The position numbers and the translations under genes were made by a program. Of a stretch of 64,000 bases of DNA, positions 10,789 to 23,153 are shown one piece after another. How positions within the stretch are numbered: the stretch's first letter is position 1; each line of letters opens with the position of its first letter. This stretch comes from Acidovorax benzenivorans (GTDB taxonomy: Bacteria; Pseudomonadota; Gammaproteobacteria; Burkholderiales; Burkholderiaceae_C), in NCBI RefSeq assembly GCF_028680575.1, contig NZ_JAPCKI010000013.1, positions 62,001 through 126,000 on the forward strand, in the 5' to 3' direction. The notes beneath the pieces are model-generated. The model was not told the DNA's origin. It saw nothing but the letters and a program-made list of their open reading frames with translations, and ran no database searches.

Positions 10789-12528
10789 ATGGCCGCTGTT
10801 GATACTGCCCCCAAAGAAGCCTCTGCAGTAGCCCTGCCTGGGCTTGGCCGTGCCCTGATGTCTGCAGGCAAACTGACCCAAAAGTCGGCTGAAGACATTT
10901 ACAAAAAATCACAAATCAGCCGCACCAGCTTCATTGCGGAATTGACGGGTTCTGGAGCAGTTTCTGCGGCAGATCTGGCACACACGGTGTCTGCGGTTTT
11001 TGGCGCGCCACTGCTCGACTTGGACGCCATTGATCCTTCGCGCCTGCCCAAGGAATTGCTGGACAACAAGATATGCCAAGCGTATCGCGTTGTTGTCTTG
11101 AGCAAGCGTAACAATCGGCTGATCGTTGCAACAGCCGACCCGACCGACCAAGAAGCTGCAGAGAAAATCAAATTCACGACCCAAATGGGAGTGGATTGGA
11201 TTATTTCCGAATATGACAAGCTCAGCCGCTTGGTAGAGGTCACCACAAAATCCACCAGCGAATCGATGGACACGCTGATTAGTGGAGGCGGTGACTTCGC
11301 TTTCGATGACGTTGCCATTGAAGATGCGCCGGAAGAAGCAGATACGGGGACTACTGAGGTTGAAGATGCTCCCATTGTCAAGTTCCTGCACAAAATGCTG
11401 CTCGATGCATTCAATATGCGCGCATCGGATTTGCATTTTGAACCTTACGAACACCAATACCGCGTTCGTTTCCGTATTGACGGAGAACTCCGCGAGATAG
11501 CATCCCCACCGATCGCTATCAAAGACAAGCTGGCATCGCGCATCAAGGTGATTTCCCGCCTGGACATCTCCGAAAAGCGCGTACCTCAAGACGGGCGGAT
11601 GAAATTAAAGGTCGGGCCGGATCGCGTCATTGATTTTCGGGTGAGCACTCTACCCACCCTGTTTGGTGAAAAAATCGTGATCCGTATTTTGGACCCGAGC
11701 AGCGCCAAGCTCGGGATCGATGCGCTCGGCTATGAACCCGTAGAAAAGGAACGCTTACTCCAGGCAATTGGTCGCCCCTATGGAATGATTTTGGTGACAG
11801 GCCCTACTGGCTCCGGCAAGACTGTGTCCCTTTACACCTGCCTGAATTTACTGAACAAACCTGGGGTCAATATCGCGACAGCCGAAGATCCTTCTGAAAT
11901 CAACTTGCCCGGCGTCAACCAGGTAAATGTGAATGAAAAGGCGGGCTTGACCTTTGCCGTGGCACTGAAGTCGTTTCTGCGCCAGGATCCCGACATCATC
12001 ATGGTGGGTGAAATTCGGGATCTGGAAACAGCAGATATCTCCATCAAAGCGGCGCAGACGGGTCACCTCGTGCTTTCCACGCTGCACACGAATGACGCCC
12101 CCACCACGCTCACGCGGATGCGTAACATGGGCATTGCACCGTTCAACATCGCTTCCAGTGTGATTTTGATCACGGCACAGCGTTTGGCGCGTCGGCTGTG
12201 CCCCGTGTGCAAGGCACCCGCCGATATTCCCCATGAGGCTTTGGTGGATGCAGGATACGAGGAGCATGAAATCGACGGCTCTTGGGTGACTTATCGTCCT
12301 GTCGGATGCTCGGCCTGCAACAACGGCTACAAAGGTCGGCTCGGTATCTATCAGGTGATGCCTATTTCCGAGGAAATCCAGCGCATCATCTTGCGCGACG
12401 GAAGTGCGCTGGAAATTGCAGAGCAGGCACGCGCCGAGGGGGTTCGTTCGCTGCGCACATCCGGACTGCATAAAGCCAAATTAGGCCTCACTTCCCTTGA
12501 GGAAGTTCTGGCCGTTACCAACGAATAG
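10789..12528 (+). CDS. pilB: Type IV pilus assembly ATPase PilB
   Basis: A 579-residue GspE/PilB-family hexameric ATPase that powers pilus extension at the inner membrane. An N-terminal MshEN/GSPII_E domain covers about 1-160. The catalytic part has Walker A GPTGSGKT (about 338-345), an Asp box near RQDPDIIMVGEIRD, and a His box near TGHLVLSTLHTND. The zinc tetracysteine CPVCKAP...CSAC lies at about 471-510. It is the first gene of pilB-pilC-pilD. No pilin gene is in the window, so major and minor pilins must be elsewhere. Confidence 0.96.
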   Translation: MAAVDTAPKEASAVALPGLGRALMSAGKLTQKSAEDIYKKSQISRTSFIAELTGSGAVSAADLAHTVSAVFGAPLLDLDAIDPSRLPKELLDNKICQAYRVVVLSKRNNRLIVATADPTDQEAAEKIKFTTQMGVDWIISEYDKLSRLVEVTTKSTSESMDTLISGGGDFAFDDVAIEDAPEEADTGTTEVEDAPIVKFLHKMLLDAFNMRASDLHFEPYEHQYRVRFRIDGELREIASPPIAIKDKLASRIKVISRLDISEKRVPQDGRMKLKVGPDRVIDFRVSTLPTLFGEKIVIRILDPSSAKLGIDALGYEPVEKERLLQAIGRPYGMILVTGPTGSGKTVSLYTCLNLLNKPGVNIATAEDPSEINLPGVNQVNVNEKAGLTFAVALKSFLRQDPDIIMVGEIRDLETADISIKAAQTGHLVLSTLHTNDAPTTLTRMRNMGIAPFNIASSVILITAQRLARRLCPVCKAPADIPHEALVDAGYEEHEIDGSWVTYRPVGCSACNNGYKGRLGIYQVMPISEEIQRIILRDGSALEIAEQARAEGVRSLRTSGLHKAKLGLTSLEEVLAVTNE

Positions 12529-12548
12529 CATTCACGGACGAGGGCACC

Positions 12549-13769
12549 ATGGCGACCGCAGCATCAACCAGAGATATCAAGGATTTTGTCTTCGAGTGGG
12601 AGGGCAAGGACCGCAATGGAAAGATCGTTCGTGGCGAAATCCGTGCTGCCGGGGAAAACCAGGTGCAGGCGACATTGCGCCGCCAGGGGGTTTTTCCCAC
12701 CAAAATCAAAAAGCGTCGCATGCGCTCGGGCAAGAAAATCAGGCCCAAGGATATTGCGCTATTCACGCGTCAGTTGGCGACCATGATGAAGGCTGGCGTA
12801 CCGTTGTTGCAGGCTTTCGACATTGTGGGTCGTGGCAATACCAACGCCAGCGTCACCAAGCTACTCAACGATGTCCGGTCCGATATCGAGACCGGAACAT
12901 CGCTCAACGGAGCGTTCAGAAAGTACCCAATGTACTTTGACAGCCTCTACTGCAACCTGGTGGAGGCGGGCGAGGCCGCGGGTATTTTGGAAGCCCTGCT
13001 GGATCGATTGGCCACTTACATGGAGAAAACCGAGGCCATCAAATCGAAAATCAAATCGGCCCTCATGTACCCCATTTCCGTGGTGATCGTGGCTTTCGTG
13101 GTGGTGACCGTCATCATGATTTTCGTGATCCCGGCGTTCAAGGAGGTTTTCACTTCGTTTGGCGCCGACCTCCCCGCCCCTACCTTGTTTGTGATGGCGA
13201 TCAGCGAGGTGTTCGTCAAATGGTGGTGGCTGATTTTTGGCGTCATCGGTGGCGGTTTCTACTTTTTCATGCAGGCATGGCGTCGCAATGAAAAGATGCA
13301 AATGTTCATGGACCGGCTTCTGCTGCGGATTCCCGTGTTTGGTGCATTGATCGACAAATCCTGTGTCGCGCGCTGGACCCGGACGTTGTCCACCATGTTC
13401 GCGGCGGGTGTGCCTCTGGTGGAGGCTCTCGATTCGGTGGGCGGTGCCGCAGGCAATTCGGTGTACTCCTTGGCCACGGACAAGATCCAGCAAGAGGTTT
13501 CTACGGGTACCAGCCTCACAGCCGCCATGGGCAATGCCAACATCTTCCCGTCCATGGTGCTGCAGATGTGTGCGATTGGCGAGGAGTCCGGCTCGATCGA
13601 CCACATGCTCGGCAAGGCTGCTGATTTTTATGAAGCAGAAGTGGACGACATGGTGGCCGGCCTCTCCAGCCTGATGGAGCCCATAATCATCGTGTTTCTG
13701 GGCACGCTCATCGGCGGTATCGTGGTATCTATGTACCTTCCCATCTTCAAGCTCGGTCAGGTTGTGTAA
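12549..13769 (+). CDS. pilC: Type IV pilus inner-membrane platform protein PilC
   Basis: A 406-residue GspF/PilC-family polytopic protein. It has two tandem T2SSF domains (about 70-195 and 275-398), each with the LA.MMKAGVPLLQAF / LSTMFAAGVPLVEAL type signature, and three predicted membrane segments (about 177-200, 220-245 and 380-402). It forms the platform on which pilin is assembled. It follows pilB by 20 nt and its stop codon TAA overlaps the pilD ATG by 1 nt. Confidence 0.96.
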   Translation: MATAASTRDIKDFVFEWEGKDRNGKIVRGEIRAAGENQVQATLRRQGVFPTKIKKRRMRSGKKIRPKDIALFTRQLATMMKAGVPLLQAFDIVGRGNTNASVTKLLNDVRSDIETGTSLNGAFRKYPMYFDSLYCNLVEAGEAAGILEALLDRLATYMEKTEAIKSKIKSALMYPISVVIVAFVVVTVIMIFVIPAFKEVFTSFGADLPAPTLFVMAISEVFVKWWWLIFGVIGGGFYFFMQAWRRNEKMQMFMDRLLLRIPVFGALIDKSCVARWTRTLSTMFAAGVPLVEALDSVGGAAGNSVYSLATDKIQQEVSTGTSLTAAMGNANIFPSMVLQMCAIGEESGSIDHMLGKAADFYEAEVDDMVAGLSSLMEPIIIVFLGTLIGGIVVSMYLPIFKLGQVV

Positions 13770-14644
13770 TGGTGCTGGATGCGTGGTGGGACGCCGTTTC
13801 CGGCGGCGTGATTGGGTTGCTCGTTGGCAGTTTTCTGAATGTGGTGATTTATCGCCTTCCAAAAATGATGGAGAGGCAATGGGCAGCAGAGTTGGCGCAA
13901 GTCGAGGCGTCCAACCAGGGCAAAGAGCCACCTGAGGACGCCGCCCAGCCGACCTTTAACCTCATGACACCTCGGTCCCGCTGCCCAGCGTGTGGGCACT
14001 TGGTGCGGTGGCACGAAAACATCCCAGTTTTGAGTTATCTGTTTTTGCGTGGGCGCTGCTCGTCCTGCAAAACACGCATCAGCCCCCGCTACCCGCTGGT
14101 CGAGTTGGCGACGGGCGCATTGTTCTTTTTCTGCATCCACCGCTGGGACGCGACGCCTGCGGGGCTGGCATGGTGCGGTTTTTCGGCGGCACTGGTAGCC
14201 CTTGCGTTCATTGACTGGGACACCACGCTATTGCCGGATAACATGACCTTGCCTTTGCTCTGGGCAGGGTTGCTGGCGTCAGCCATGCAATGGACCAACG
14301 TGCCGTTGTATGCCTCCGTCATGGGCGCTGCGGCCGGATACCTGTCGCTCTGGCTGGTGTATTGGGGCTTCAAGCTGGCGACTGGCAAAGAAGGCATGGG
14401 CTACGGTGACTTCAAGTTGTTTGCCGCTTTGGGCGCGTGGTTTGGCTGGCAGGCGCTGGTGCCCATCATTTTGATGTCCTCCGTCATTGGCGCCATCATT
14501 GGCATCGCCATGAAAATTTTTAGCAGCCTGCGCGAGGGTGGCTACATTCCGTTCGGCCCCTTCCTGGTGGGTGCGGGGCTCACCGCGATGGTGTTTGGGC
14601 CCAACGCGATTCTGGGTACGGTGCTCGGGCTCCTGGGGCTCTGA
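13769..14644 (+). CDS. pilD: Prepilin peptidase / N-methyltransferase PilD
   Basis: A 291-residue bifunctional prepilin leader peptidase. The cytoplasmic zinc site has the CPACGH...CSSCKTRISPRYPLVE cysteines. The catalytic aspartates lie in FIDWDT and GYGDFKLFAALGAW, as in aspartyl proteases of the A24 family. About eight membrane segments follow the N-terminal GLLVGSFLNVVIYRLP signature. Translation is coupled to pilC through the TAATG overlap. Confidence 0.96.
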   Translation: MVLDAWWDAVSGGVIGLLVGSFLNVVIYRLPKMMERQWAAELAQVEASNQGKEPPEDAAQPTFNLMTPRSRCPACGHLVRWHENIPVLSYLFLRGRCSSCKTRISPRYPLVELATGALFFFCIHRWDATPAGLAWCGFSAALVALAFIDWDTTLLPDNMTLPLLWAGLLASAMQWTNVPLYASVMGAAAGYLSLWLVYWGFKLATGKEGMGYGDFKLFAALGAWFGWQALVPIILMSSVIGAIIGIAMKIFSSLREGGYIPFGPFLVGAGLTAMVFGPNAILGTVLGLLGL

Positions 14645-14653
14645 CGGACTCTC

Positions 14654-15274
14654 ATGGCAACCTACCGACAGCCCTTGCGTCTGGGTCTGACCGGCGGCAT
14701 TGGCAGCGGCAAGAGCACAGTAGGTCAGATACTGGCATCCCTGGGCGCAGCCCTGATTGACGCCGACCAGATCTCCCGGGAAGTGACCGGGCCTGGGGGG
14801 GCGGCCATGCCAGCCATTCAAAGCACCTTTGGCGGCGCGTACGTTGATGCATCGGGCGCGCTGGACCGCACGCGCATGCGGCAACTGGCCTTCAGCCAAC
14901 CAAAAGCGCGCAGCCAGCTGGAGGCCATCGTGCACCCCTTGGTGGCCTTGCACAGCCAGCAACGGATTCAACAGGCCATACAGTCTGGCGCCCCATTGAT
15001 CGTGCACGACATCCCATTGTTGGCAGAGTCGGGGCGATGGGCACGCCAGTTGGACGCCGTGGTGGTCGTGGACTGCACAGCAGACATCCAGATCGAGCGC
15101 GTCATGCAGCGCAGCGGTCTGTCCGCCGACGCGGTACGGGGCATCATCGCCTCACAAGCCACACGCACAGCGCGCCGCGCGGTGGCCGACGTGGTGATCG
15201 CCAACGAGGCTCACTGCACGTTGGAGCAACTGCAGGCCGAGGTGCGGCAAGTGGCTGCACTGTTCGGGCTATGA
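14654..15274 (+). CDS. coaE: Dephospho-CoA kinase
   Basis: A 206-residue CoaE, the last enzyme of CoA synthesis. It carries the P-loop GGIGSGKST near residue 16, the DAD.ISRE substrate motif, and the lid segment RVMQRSGLSADAVRGIIASQ. It starts 9 nt after pilD, in the conserved pilD-coaE-zapD-yacG order. Confidence 0.96.
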   Translation: MATYRQPLRLGLTGGIGSGKSTVGQILASLGAALIDADQISREVTGPGGAAMPAIQSTFGGAYVDASGALDRTRMRQLAFSQPKARSQLEAIVHPLVALHSQQRIQQAIQSGAPLIVHDIPLLAESGRWARQLDAVVVVDCTADIQIERVMQRSGLSADAVRGIIASQATRTARRAVADVVIANEAHCTLEQLQAEVRQVAALFGL

Positions 15275-15359
15275 TGCGAGCGAAACCGTTTGTGCTTTCA
15301 CTCCATGCCGTGCGCCACCGGCGTCAGAATACTCCCTGAGCCTCCAGGAACCCGCCAGC

Positions 15360-16115
15360 GTGATCCTTTACGAATACCCTTTTAACGAGCGTCTCAGAAC
15401 TTATCTGCGGCTTGAGCAGTTGTTTCGCCGGTTGGGGGAATTGATCCCCCGCCCCCACGCGCTCGACCACCATTTCGCCTTGGTGACGATTTTCGAGATC
15501 ATGGATGTGGCCGCCCGCGCCGATCTGAAATCGGACGTACTCAAGGACATCGAAAAGCACAAGCACCAGCTCGACGCCTACCGGGGGAACCCGTCCATTT
15601 CAGAAGCTGCGCTGGACGCGGTGATCAGCCAGTTGGACCGGTGCTTTGTTGCACTCAACACCCAAAGTGGCAAGTCGGGCCATGCGCTCACCGAGAACGA
15701 CTGGCTGATGAGCATCCGCAGCCGCATCGGCATTCCGGGTGGGACCTGCGGCTTTGACCTGCCGGCCTACTACGCCTGGCAGCACCATGCCCCTGGCGTG
15801 CGGCAGCAGGCACTGGAGGAATGGGCCTCCACCCTGGCGCCACTCGCTGAGTCGATCTATGTGCTGCTCAAGCTGCTGCGCGATTCGGGCGTTCCGCAAA
15901 AGGTCGCTGCAGAACGGGGACAATTTCAGCAGAACCTGCCACAAGGCCGCACCTTCCAGTTGTTGCGGTTGCGCATAGACCCGGCACTGAACCTGATCCC
16001 CGAAATCAGCGGCAACCGCCTGATTGTCTCGGTAAGGCTCATGCGGCTGGAAGGCGATGGACGCCTGCACGCTTGCAACGAAGATGCAGCGTTTGAACTG
16101 ACCCTGTGCGCTTAG
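15360..16115 (+). CDS. zapD: Cell division protein ZapD
   Basis: A 251-residue ZapD (DUF1342), a cytosolic protein that bundles FtsZ filaments. It begins ILYEYPFNERLRTYLRLE, the family signature, and contains SRIGIPGGTCGFDLPAYYAW in the middle. The start is GTG 15360. It lies between coaE and yacG, as in many beta- and gammaproteobacteria. Confidence 0.95.
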   Translation: MILYEYPFNERLRTYLRLEQLFRRLGELIPRPHALDHHFALVTIFEIMDVAARADLKSDVLKDIEKHKHQLDAYRGNPSISEAALDAVISQLDRCFVALNTQSGKSGHALTENDWLMSIRSRIGIPGGTCGFDLPAYYAWQHHAPGVRQQALEEWASTLAPLAESIYVLLKLLRDSGVPQKVAAERGQFQQNLPQGRTFQLLRLRIDPALNLIPEISGNRLIVSVRLMRLEGDGRLHACNEDAAFELTLCA

Positions 16116-16202
16116 GCTGCAACAAGCCCAGAGACTGAATGGCCCCGACGCTCGCAAAAAAGGGCCAGGCCGCCCGACTTGAGCAAGAGAATCACATCCA
16201 GG

Positions 16203-16421
16203 ATGCCCCACTCCCAGGCCCCCACCTCGCAGGCGCGCATCGTCACCTGTCCCAGCTGCGGCGGAGATAGCGTGTACAGCCCCGCCAACGTGTATCGCCC
16301 TTTTTGCTGCGAGCGCTGCAAGCAGATGGACCTGGGCGCCTGGGCCAGCGAAAGCTTTCGCATGCCTACCGAGGTACCTCCAGACGACGCTCCCCATGGC
16401 GACCCACGCCAGCAGCATTGA
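16203..16421 (+). CDS. yacG: DNA gyrase inhibitor YacG (zinc-binding)
   Basis: A 72-residue protein with the YacG zinc motif CPSCGG...[16 protein letters not shown], a four-cysteine site followed by the W.SE motif. YacG proteins bind GyrB and inhibit gyrase. I chose ATG 16203; an in-frame TTG at 16179 would add 8 residues. It is the last gene of the coaE-zapD-yacG series and converges on the Nudix gene. Confidence 0.9.
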   Translation: MPHSQAPTSQARIVTCPSCGGDSVYSPANVYRPFCCERCKQMDLGAWASESFRMPTEVPPDDAPHGDPRQQH

Positions 16422-16494
16422 ATGAGGCCCGCGACACGAATCGGGCATCATCTAGGCCAAAATCGACCTAGGCGCCGATACCACAAGCCTGAAT

Positions 16495-16515
16495 AGCTAT
16501 TAATTTAATAGCAAA
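16495..16515 (+). repeat. Dispersed repeat copy B (core only)
   Basis: AGCTAT (16495-16500), N9, AGCAA (16510-16514). The palindromic upstream part is degenerate. It sits between convergent yacG and the Nudix gene. Confidence 0.65.
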
Positions 16516-16542
16516 TCAAAGTGAACGCGACCGGGGTAGCCC

Positions 16543-17010
16543 TCACTCTACCCCTGACTGCAGACCCCGCTCCTCGGCCAGCCATTGCAACACTGGGTAG
16601 GCACCAGGCAACACCGGAGACACCGTGATCGGCATCTGTTGCCAGGCCATGGCCTGGCCCTCACGCATCTCGAACTCGCCGGTCCATTCCCAGACCTTGC
16701 ACCAGTGCAGCCGCACCAGCGCGTGGGGGTAATCGTGCTCGGTCACTTTCCAGACGCTGGCCGGACCAATGGTCACGCCCAGCTCCTCGATCAGTTCGCG
16801 GCGCAGCGCCTGCTCCACCGTCTCGCCCGCTTCCAGCTTGCCGCCTGGGAACTCCCAATACCCCGCATAGGGCTTGCCCGGCGGGCGGGTGGACAGCAGC
16901 ATCGCGCCGTCATCACGCAGCAGGATACCCACGGCCACTTCCGTGTGTTTGCGTTCGGTGGCCGGAGCACCGCCAGGAGTGAGGACTTCAGCCACTATGT
17001 CGCCCCGCAT
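16543..17010 (-). CDS. mutT: MutT-type Nudix hydrolase (probable 8-oxo-dGTP diphosphatase)
   Basis: A 155-residue Nudix protein. The Nudix box starts GGKLEAGETVEQ and ends RRELIEELGV, after TRPPGKPYAGYWEFPGGK, the MutT hallmark. It would remove oxidised dGTP from the nucleotide pool. I use ATG 17010, which overlaps the upstream DUF815 gene by 23 nt; a GTG at 16995 would still overlap by 8 nt. Either way it is coupled to the ATPase gene. The functional name is inferred from the box and flanking motif. Confidence 0.85.
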   Translation of the reverse strand: MRGDIVAEVLTPGGAPATERKHTEVAVGILLRDDGAMLLSTRPPGKPYAGYWEFPGGKLEAGETVEQALRRELIEELGVTIGPASVWKVTEHDYPHALVRLHWCKVWEWTGEFEMREGQAMAWQQMPITVSPVLPGAYPVLQWLAEERGLQSGVE

Positions 17011-17860
17011 AGTCGCGTGCAAATTGGTACGCCACGCGGCCGCTGCGCGAGCCACGCTCCAGCGCCCACACCAAAGCCTCAGGCCGTGCCTCTTCAATGG
17101 CCTGCGTCGGCACACCAAACGACAACAACCACTGTGCGACGATGGTCAGGTACTCCTGCTGGCTGAACGGATAGAAGCTGACCCACAGGCCAAAACGCTC
17201 GGACAGAGAAATCTTCTCCTCCACCACCTCGCCCGGATGCACCTCGCCATCTTCGGTGTGGGTGTACGTGAGGTTGTCCGCCATGTATTCGGGCAGTAGA
17301 TGCCGCCGGTTGCTCGTGGCGTAGATCAGTACGTTGGGTGTGGCTGCGGCCACCGAGCCATCCAGAATCGACTTGAGCGCCTTGTAGCCCGGCTCGCCAT
17401 CCTCAAAACTCAGGTCGTCACAGAAGACGATGAATTTCTCAGGACGGTCGGATACCACATCCACGATGTCCGGCAGGTCGGTCAGGTCGGCCTTGTCCAC
17501 CTCAATCAGGCGCAGGCCTTCGCCCGCATAGGCGTTCAGACAGGCCTTGATGAGCGATGACTTGCCCGTGCCGCGCGCACCGGTCAGCAGCACGTTGTTG
17601 GCAGGCTTACCTTGCACAAACTGCTGCGTGTTGCGTTCAATCTTTTCTTTTTGCGGATCGATTTCCTTGAGGTCCGCCAGCCGCATCGCACCCACATGGC
17701 GCACGGGCTCCAGCGTGCCATGCCCACTGCTGCGCTTGCGGTAGCGCCAGGCAATCGATGCGGACCAGTCTGGCGCCCCCAGCGGTTGGGGCAGCACCGA
17801 CTCGATGCGGGCGATGAGCTGCTCGGCACGCTCGACCAAGCGTTCAAATTTTTCGTTCAT
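16988..17860 (-). CDS. DUF815-family ATP-binding protein
   Basis: A 290-residue P-loop ATPase of the DUF815 family. Walker A is GARGTGKSS and Walker B is FIVFCDDLSFE, followed by YATSNRRHLLPEYM, a sensor-1 region, and a C-terminal lid. Start ATG 17860 gives the normal N-terminus (MNEKFERLVERAEQLI); a TTG further up is unlikely. The function of the family is not established. Its place between argJ and the Nudix gene is common in Burkholderiales. Confidence 0.88.
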   Translation of the reverse strand: MNEKFERLVERAEQLIARIESVLPQPLGAPDWSASIAWRYRKRSSGHGTLEPVRHVGAMRLADLKEIDPQKEKIERNTQQFVQGKPANNVLLTGARGTGKSSLIKACLNAYAGEGLRLIEVDKADLTDLPDIVDVVSDRPEKFIVFCDDLSFEDGEPGYKALKSILDGSVAAATPNVLIYATSNRRHLLPEYMADNLTYTHTEDGEVHPGEVVEEKISLSERFGLWVSFYPFSQQEYLTIVAQWLLSFGVPTQAIEEARPEALVWALERGSRSGRVAYQFARDYAGRHSG

Positions 17861-17870
17861 TGTGGCGACA

Positions 17871-17915
17871 CGCGCTAGTGAAATATGCCTCAACAGCTAT
17901 CACAAAGATAGCAAA
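17871..17915 (+). repeat. Dispersed repeat copy C
   Basis: CGCTAG arm at the left, then AGCTAT (17895-17900), N9, AGCAA (17910-17914). It lies between argJ and the DUF815 gene and is antisense to them. Confidence 0.65.
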
Positions 17916-17920
17916 CAATC

Positions 17921-19150
17921 TTACGAACGGTAGTCGGCGTTGATGGTCACGTACTCGTGGCTGAAATCGCAGGTCCACACGGTATCGGCCGCCGTGCCGC
18001 GGCCCAGCAGCACCCTCACGGTGATCTCGCTTTGTTTCATCACGCGCTGGCCGTCTTCTTCGCGGTAGGCGGGGTTGCGACCACCGTGCAGCGCCACATG
18101 CACATCGTCCAGGTACAGATCGATGCCGGTCTGGTCCAGGTCGTCAATGCCCGCGTAGCCCACCGCCGCAAGGATGCGGCCCAGGTTCGGGTCGCTGGCG
18201 AAGAAGGCCGTCTTGACCAGTGGCGAATGCGCAATGGCGTAGGCCACTTTGCGGCACTCGTCACCGGTCTTGCCGCCTTCGACGCGCACCGTGATGAACT
18301 TGGTGGCACCCTCACCGTCACGCACGATAGCCTGCGCCAGTTTTTGTGACACCGAGAGCATCGCGGCCTTCAGGGCCTTGCCGTCTGCGCTATCGAGCGA
18401 GGTCACTGGCGCATGTGCCGCCTTGTTGGTGGCGACGACCACGAAGGAGTCGTTGGTTGATGTGTCACCGTCGATGGTCACCCGGTTGAAGGAGCCATCC
18501 GCCAGCTCACGTGCCAGTTGCTGCATGACGGCTGGCGCCACGCAAGCGTCGGTGGCCAGAAAACCCAGCATGGTGGCCATGTTGGGGCGAATCATGCCCG
18601 CGCCCTTGCTGATACCCGTGATGGACACCGTGGCACCACCGATCTGCACCTGCGCAGAGAACGCCTTGGGCAAGGTATCGGTGGTCATGATGCCCTCGGC
18701 AGCACGTGCCCAGTGGCCGGGCTGCGCATCGGCGATGGCAGCAGGCAAGCCGGCTTCAATGCGGTCGTTGGGCAGCGGTTCCATGATCACGCCGGTCGAG
18801 AACGGCAGGATCTGCTCGGGCGCCACGTTCAGCTGGCGTGCGAGCGCGACGCAGGTGGAGCGTGCACGCGCCAGACCGTCTGCACCCGTACCCGCATTGG
18901 CATTGCCCGTGTTGATAACCATGGCGCGAATGGATTGACCACTGCCCAAATGCTCACGGCTGATCTGCACAGGGGCCGCGCAAAAGCGGTTCTGCGTGAA
19001 CACGCCAGCCACGCTGGCACCTTCGTCCAGCAGGAACACGGTGAGGTCCTTGCGGTGGGCCTTGCGGACACCAGCTTCGGCAACACCGATGCGCACACCG
19101 GCGATGGGGTGCAGATCGGCAGCAACGGGGGCGACTAGATTGACGGGCAT
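17921..19150 (-). CDS. argJ: Arginine biosynthesis bifunctional protein ArgJ
   Basis: A 409-residue ornithine acetyltransferase / N-acetylglutamate synthase that recycles acetyl groups in arginine synthesis. The precursor is self-cleaved before the catalytic threonine in [29 protein letters not shown] and the C-terminal [16 protein letters not shown] are also typical. I used ATG 19150 (MPVNLVAP); five extra codons upstream look spurious. It follows secA on the same strand but after the secA terminator. Confidence 0.97.
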   Translation of the reverse strand: MPVNLVAPVAADLHPIAGVRIGVAEAGVRKAHRKDLTVFLLDEGASVAGVFTQNRFCAAPVQISREHLGSGQSIRAMVINTGNANAGTGADGLARARSTCVALARQLNVAPEQILPFSTGVIMEPLPNDRIEAGLPAAIADAQPGHWARAAEGIMTTDTLPKAFSAQVQIGGATVSITGISKGAGMIRPNMATMLGFLATDACVAPAVMQQLARELADGSFNRVTIDGDTSTNDSFVVVATNKAAHAPVTSLDSADGKALKAAMLSVSQKLAQAIVRDGEGATKFITVRVEGGKTGDECRKVAYAIAHSPLVKTAFFASDPNLGRILAAVGYAGIDDLDQTGIDLYLDDVHVALHGGRNPAYREEDGQRVMKQSEITVRVLLGRGTAADTVWTCDFSHEYVTINADYRS

Positions 19151-19202
19151 GGAGGTCTTTCTCAAAAAACTGCGGCCGATTATCCGGAAAACCGTGGCGC
19201 GC

Positions 19203-19232
19203 CAATGAAAACACGGGCCGAAGCCCGTGTTG
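19203..19232 (-). terminator. Terminator of secA
   Basis: On the minus strand ACACGGGC-ttcg-GCCCGTGT is followed by TTTTCATT, 16 nt after the secA stop codon. Confidence 0.85.
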
Positions 19233-19246
19233 TATGGATCAGGAGA

Positions 19247-22000
<2,754 letters not shown>

Positions 22001-22137
22001 GCGAACAGGACCGCCTGCCCCGCTGCAAGCAGCGCGCCAAGCGACCGAAATCCCTAAGATGAATTGAGTTCAGGTGGGTCCTGCGACCGATATTGCAAGC
22101 ATTGCAACTGCGGGCAGAGAACGCCGGACCCGCGATT

Positions 22138-23127
22138 TTACCTGCCCGGTGCCGGTGCGGTCGGCTGTCCCGCCAACGCGGAGGGCTGAACTGCGGCTAC
22201 CTGTGCGCCAGTGGCCGTGCCACCCGCATTCAGGAACTTCTGTGGGTCCTGGAAAACACCCTGCACCAGCACCTCAAAGTGCAGATGTGGCCCCGTGGAA
22301 CGCCCCGTCGTGCCAACCTCCGCAACCTTTTGACCGCGACGCACAATGTCACCCTGCTTGACCAGGACGCGCGAAGCATGGGCATAGCGCGTCACCAGAT
22401 GGTTGCCATGATCCACTTCAATCATGTTGCCGTAGGCGGGGTGGTATTCCTGGGTAACGACCACCCCCCCGGCTGCAGCCAGGATGGAAGTGCCGGTATC
22501 GGCCTGGAAATCCAGCCCCGTGTGCAACGCCGACTGCCCCGTGATGGGATCGACCCGCCAGCCAAAGCCCGAACCCGCCGCACGCCCCGTGACGGGCGCG
22601 TGGGTCGGAATCATCTTCTTGCGAATGTGCTGGTCAAACAGGCGGGATTCGAGCACCGTCATCAGGTCCACACGCTGGTTGGTCAGGCGCTCCAAATCGT
22701 CCAACGTGGCTTGCAGCTCCTCCATGGACAGGTTCCGTGCACTCACCAAGGCGCCACCGCGCGCATCCGGCCTCTGAATGTCGGCGGGCGCCATGCCTGC
22801 CAGCCCCAGCACACGGTCGCCCAGAGACTCAAGCTGCACCATGCGCGCCTGCATTTCGCCCACGCGCCGTGCCATGGCATCGAGATTGGCGCGCATGAAT
22901 CGATCACGCTCTGCAACCTCATCCTTGATTACAAGGCGTACCAGCGAGCCCACAATGGGCCAGCCTTCGCGCGCGCCTTTCAGGAAAACCCAGTGGTACA
23001 TCCCCGCAGCCACCACCATCAGACACAGCGACACAGCGAGCCCCGCCAGAACCAAGCGCGTTCCAGACAAGTGAATGGCCCGGCTGCGCGCCAGTCTGGC
23101 GTCCGTGATAATCAAATGCACTGCCAA
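22138..23127 (-). CDS. M23 family metallopeptidase (membrane-anchored)
   Basis: A 329-residue protein with one N-terminal membrane helix (about 23-48), a coiled-coil-like middle (80-160) and a C-terminal LytM/M23 domain. The zinc site is complete: HTGLDF and HLHFE, with the second histidine region at TRYAHASRV. Such proteins cut peptidoglycan cross-bridges or, like NlpD/EnvC, activate amidases. It lies between secA and the divergent DciA-like gene. The complete zinc ligands favour an active enzyme. Confidence 0.9.
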   Translation of the reverse strand: MAVHLIITDARLARSRAIHLSGTRLVLAGLAVSLCLMVVAAGMYHWVFLKGAREGWPIVGSLVRLVIKDEVAERDRFMRANLDAMARRVGEMQARMVQLESLGDRVLGLAGMAPADIQRPDARGGALVSARNLSMEELQATLDDLERLTNQRVDLMTVLESRLFDQHIRKKMIPTHAPVTGRAAGSGFGWRVDPITGQSALHTGLDFQADTGTSILAAAGGVVVTQEYHPAYGNMIEVDHGNHLVTRYAHASRVLVKQGDIVRRGQKVAEVGTTGRSTGPHLHFEVLVQGVFQDPQKFLNAGGTATGAQVAAVQPSALAGQPTAPAPGR

Positions 23128-23153
23128 TACTCCACGCCCGAAGACGCCACACC

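Noticed and set aside
10553..10912. Small minus-strand frame containing GERIRTSGLYVPN
   Set aside because: This is the well-known spurious translation of the antisense strand of a tRNA-Pro gene.
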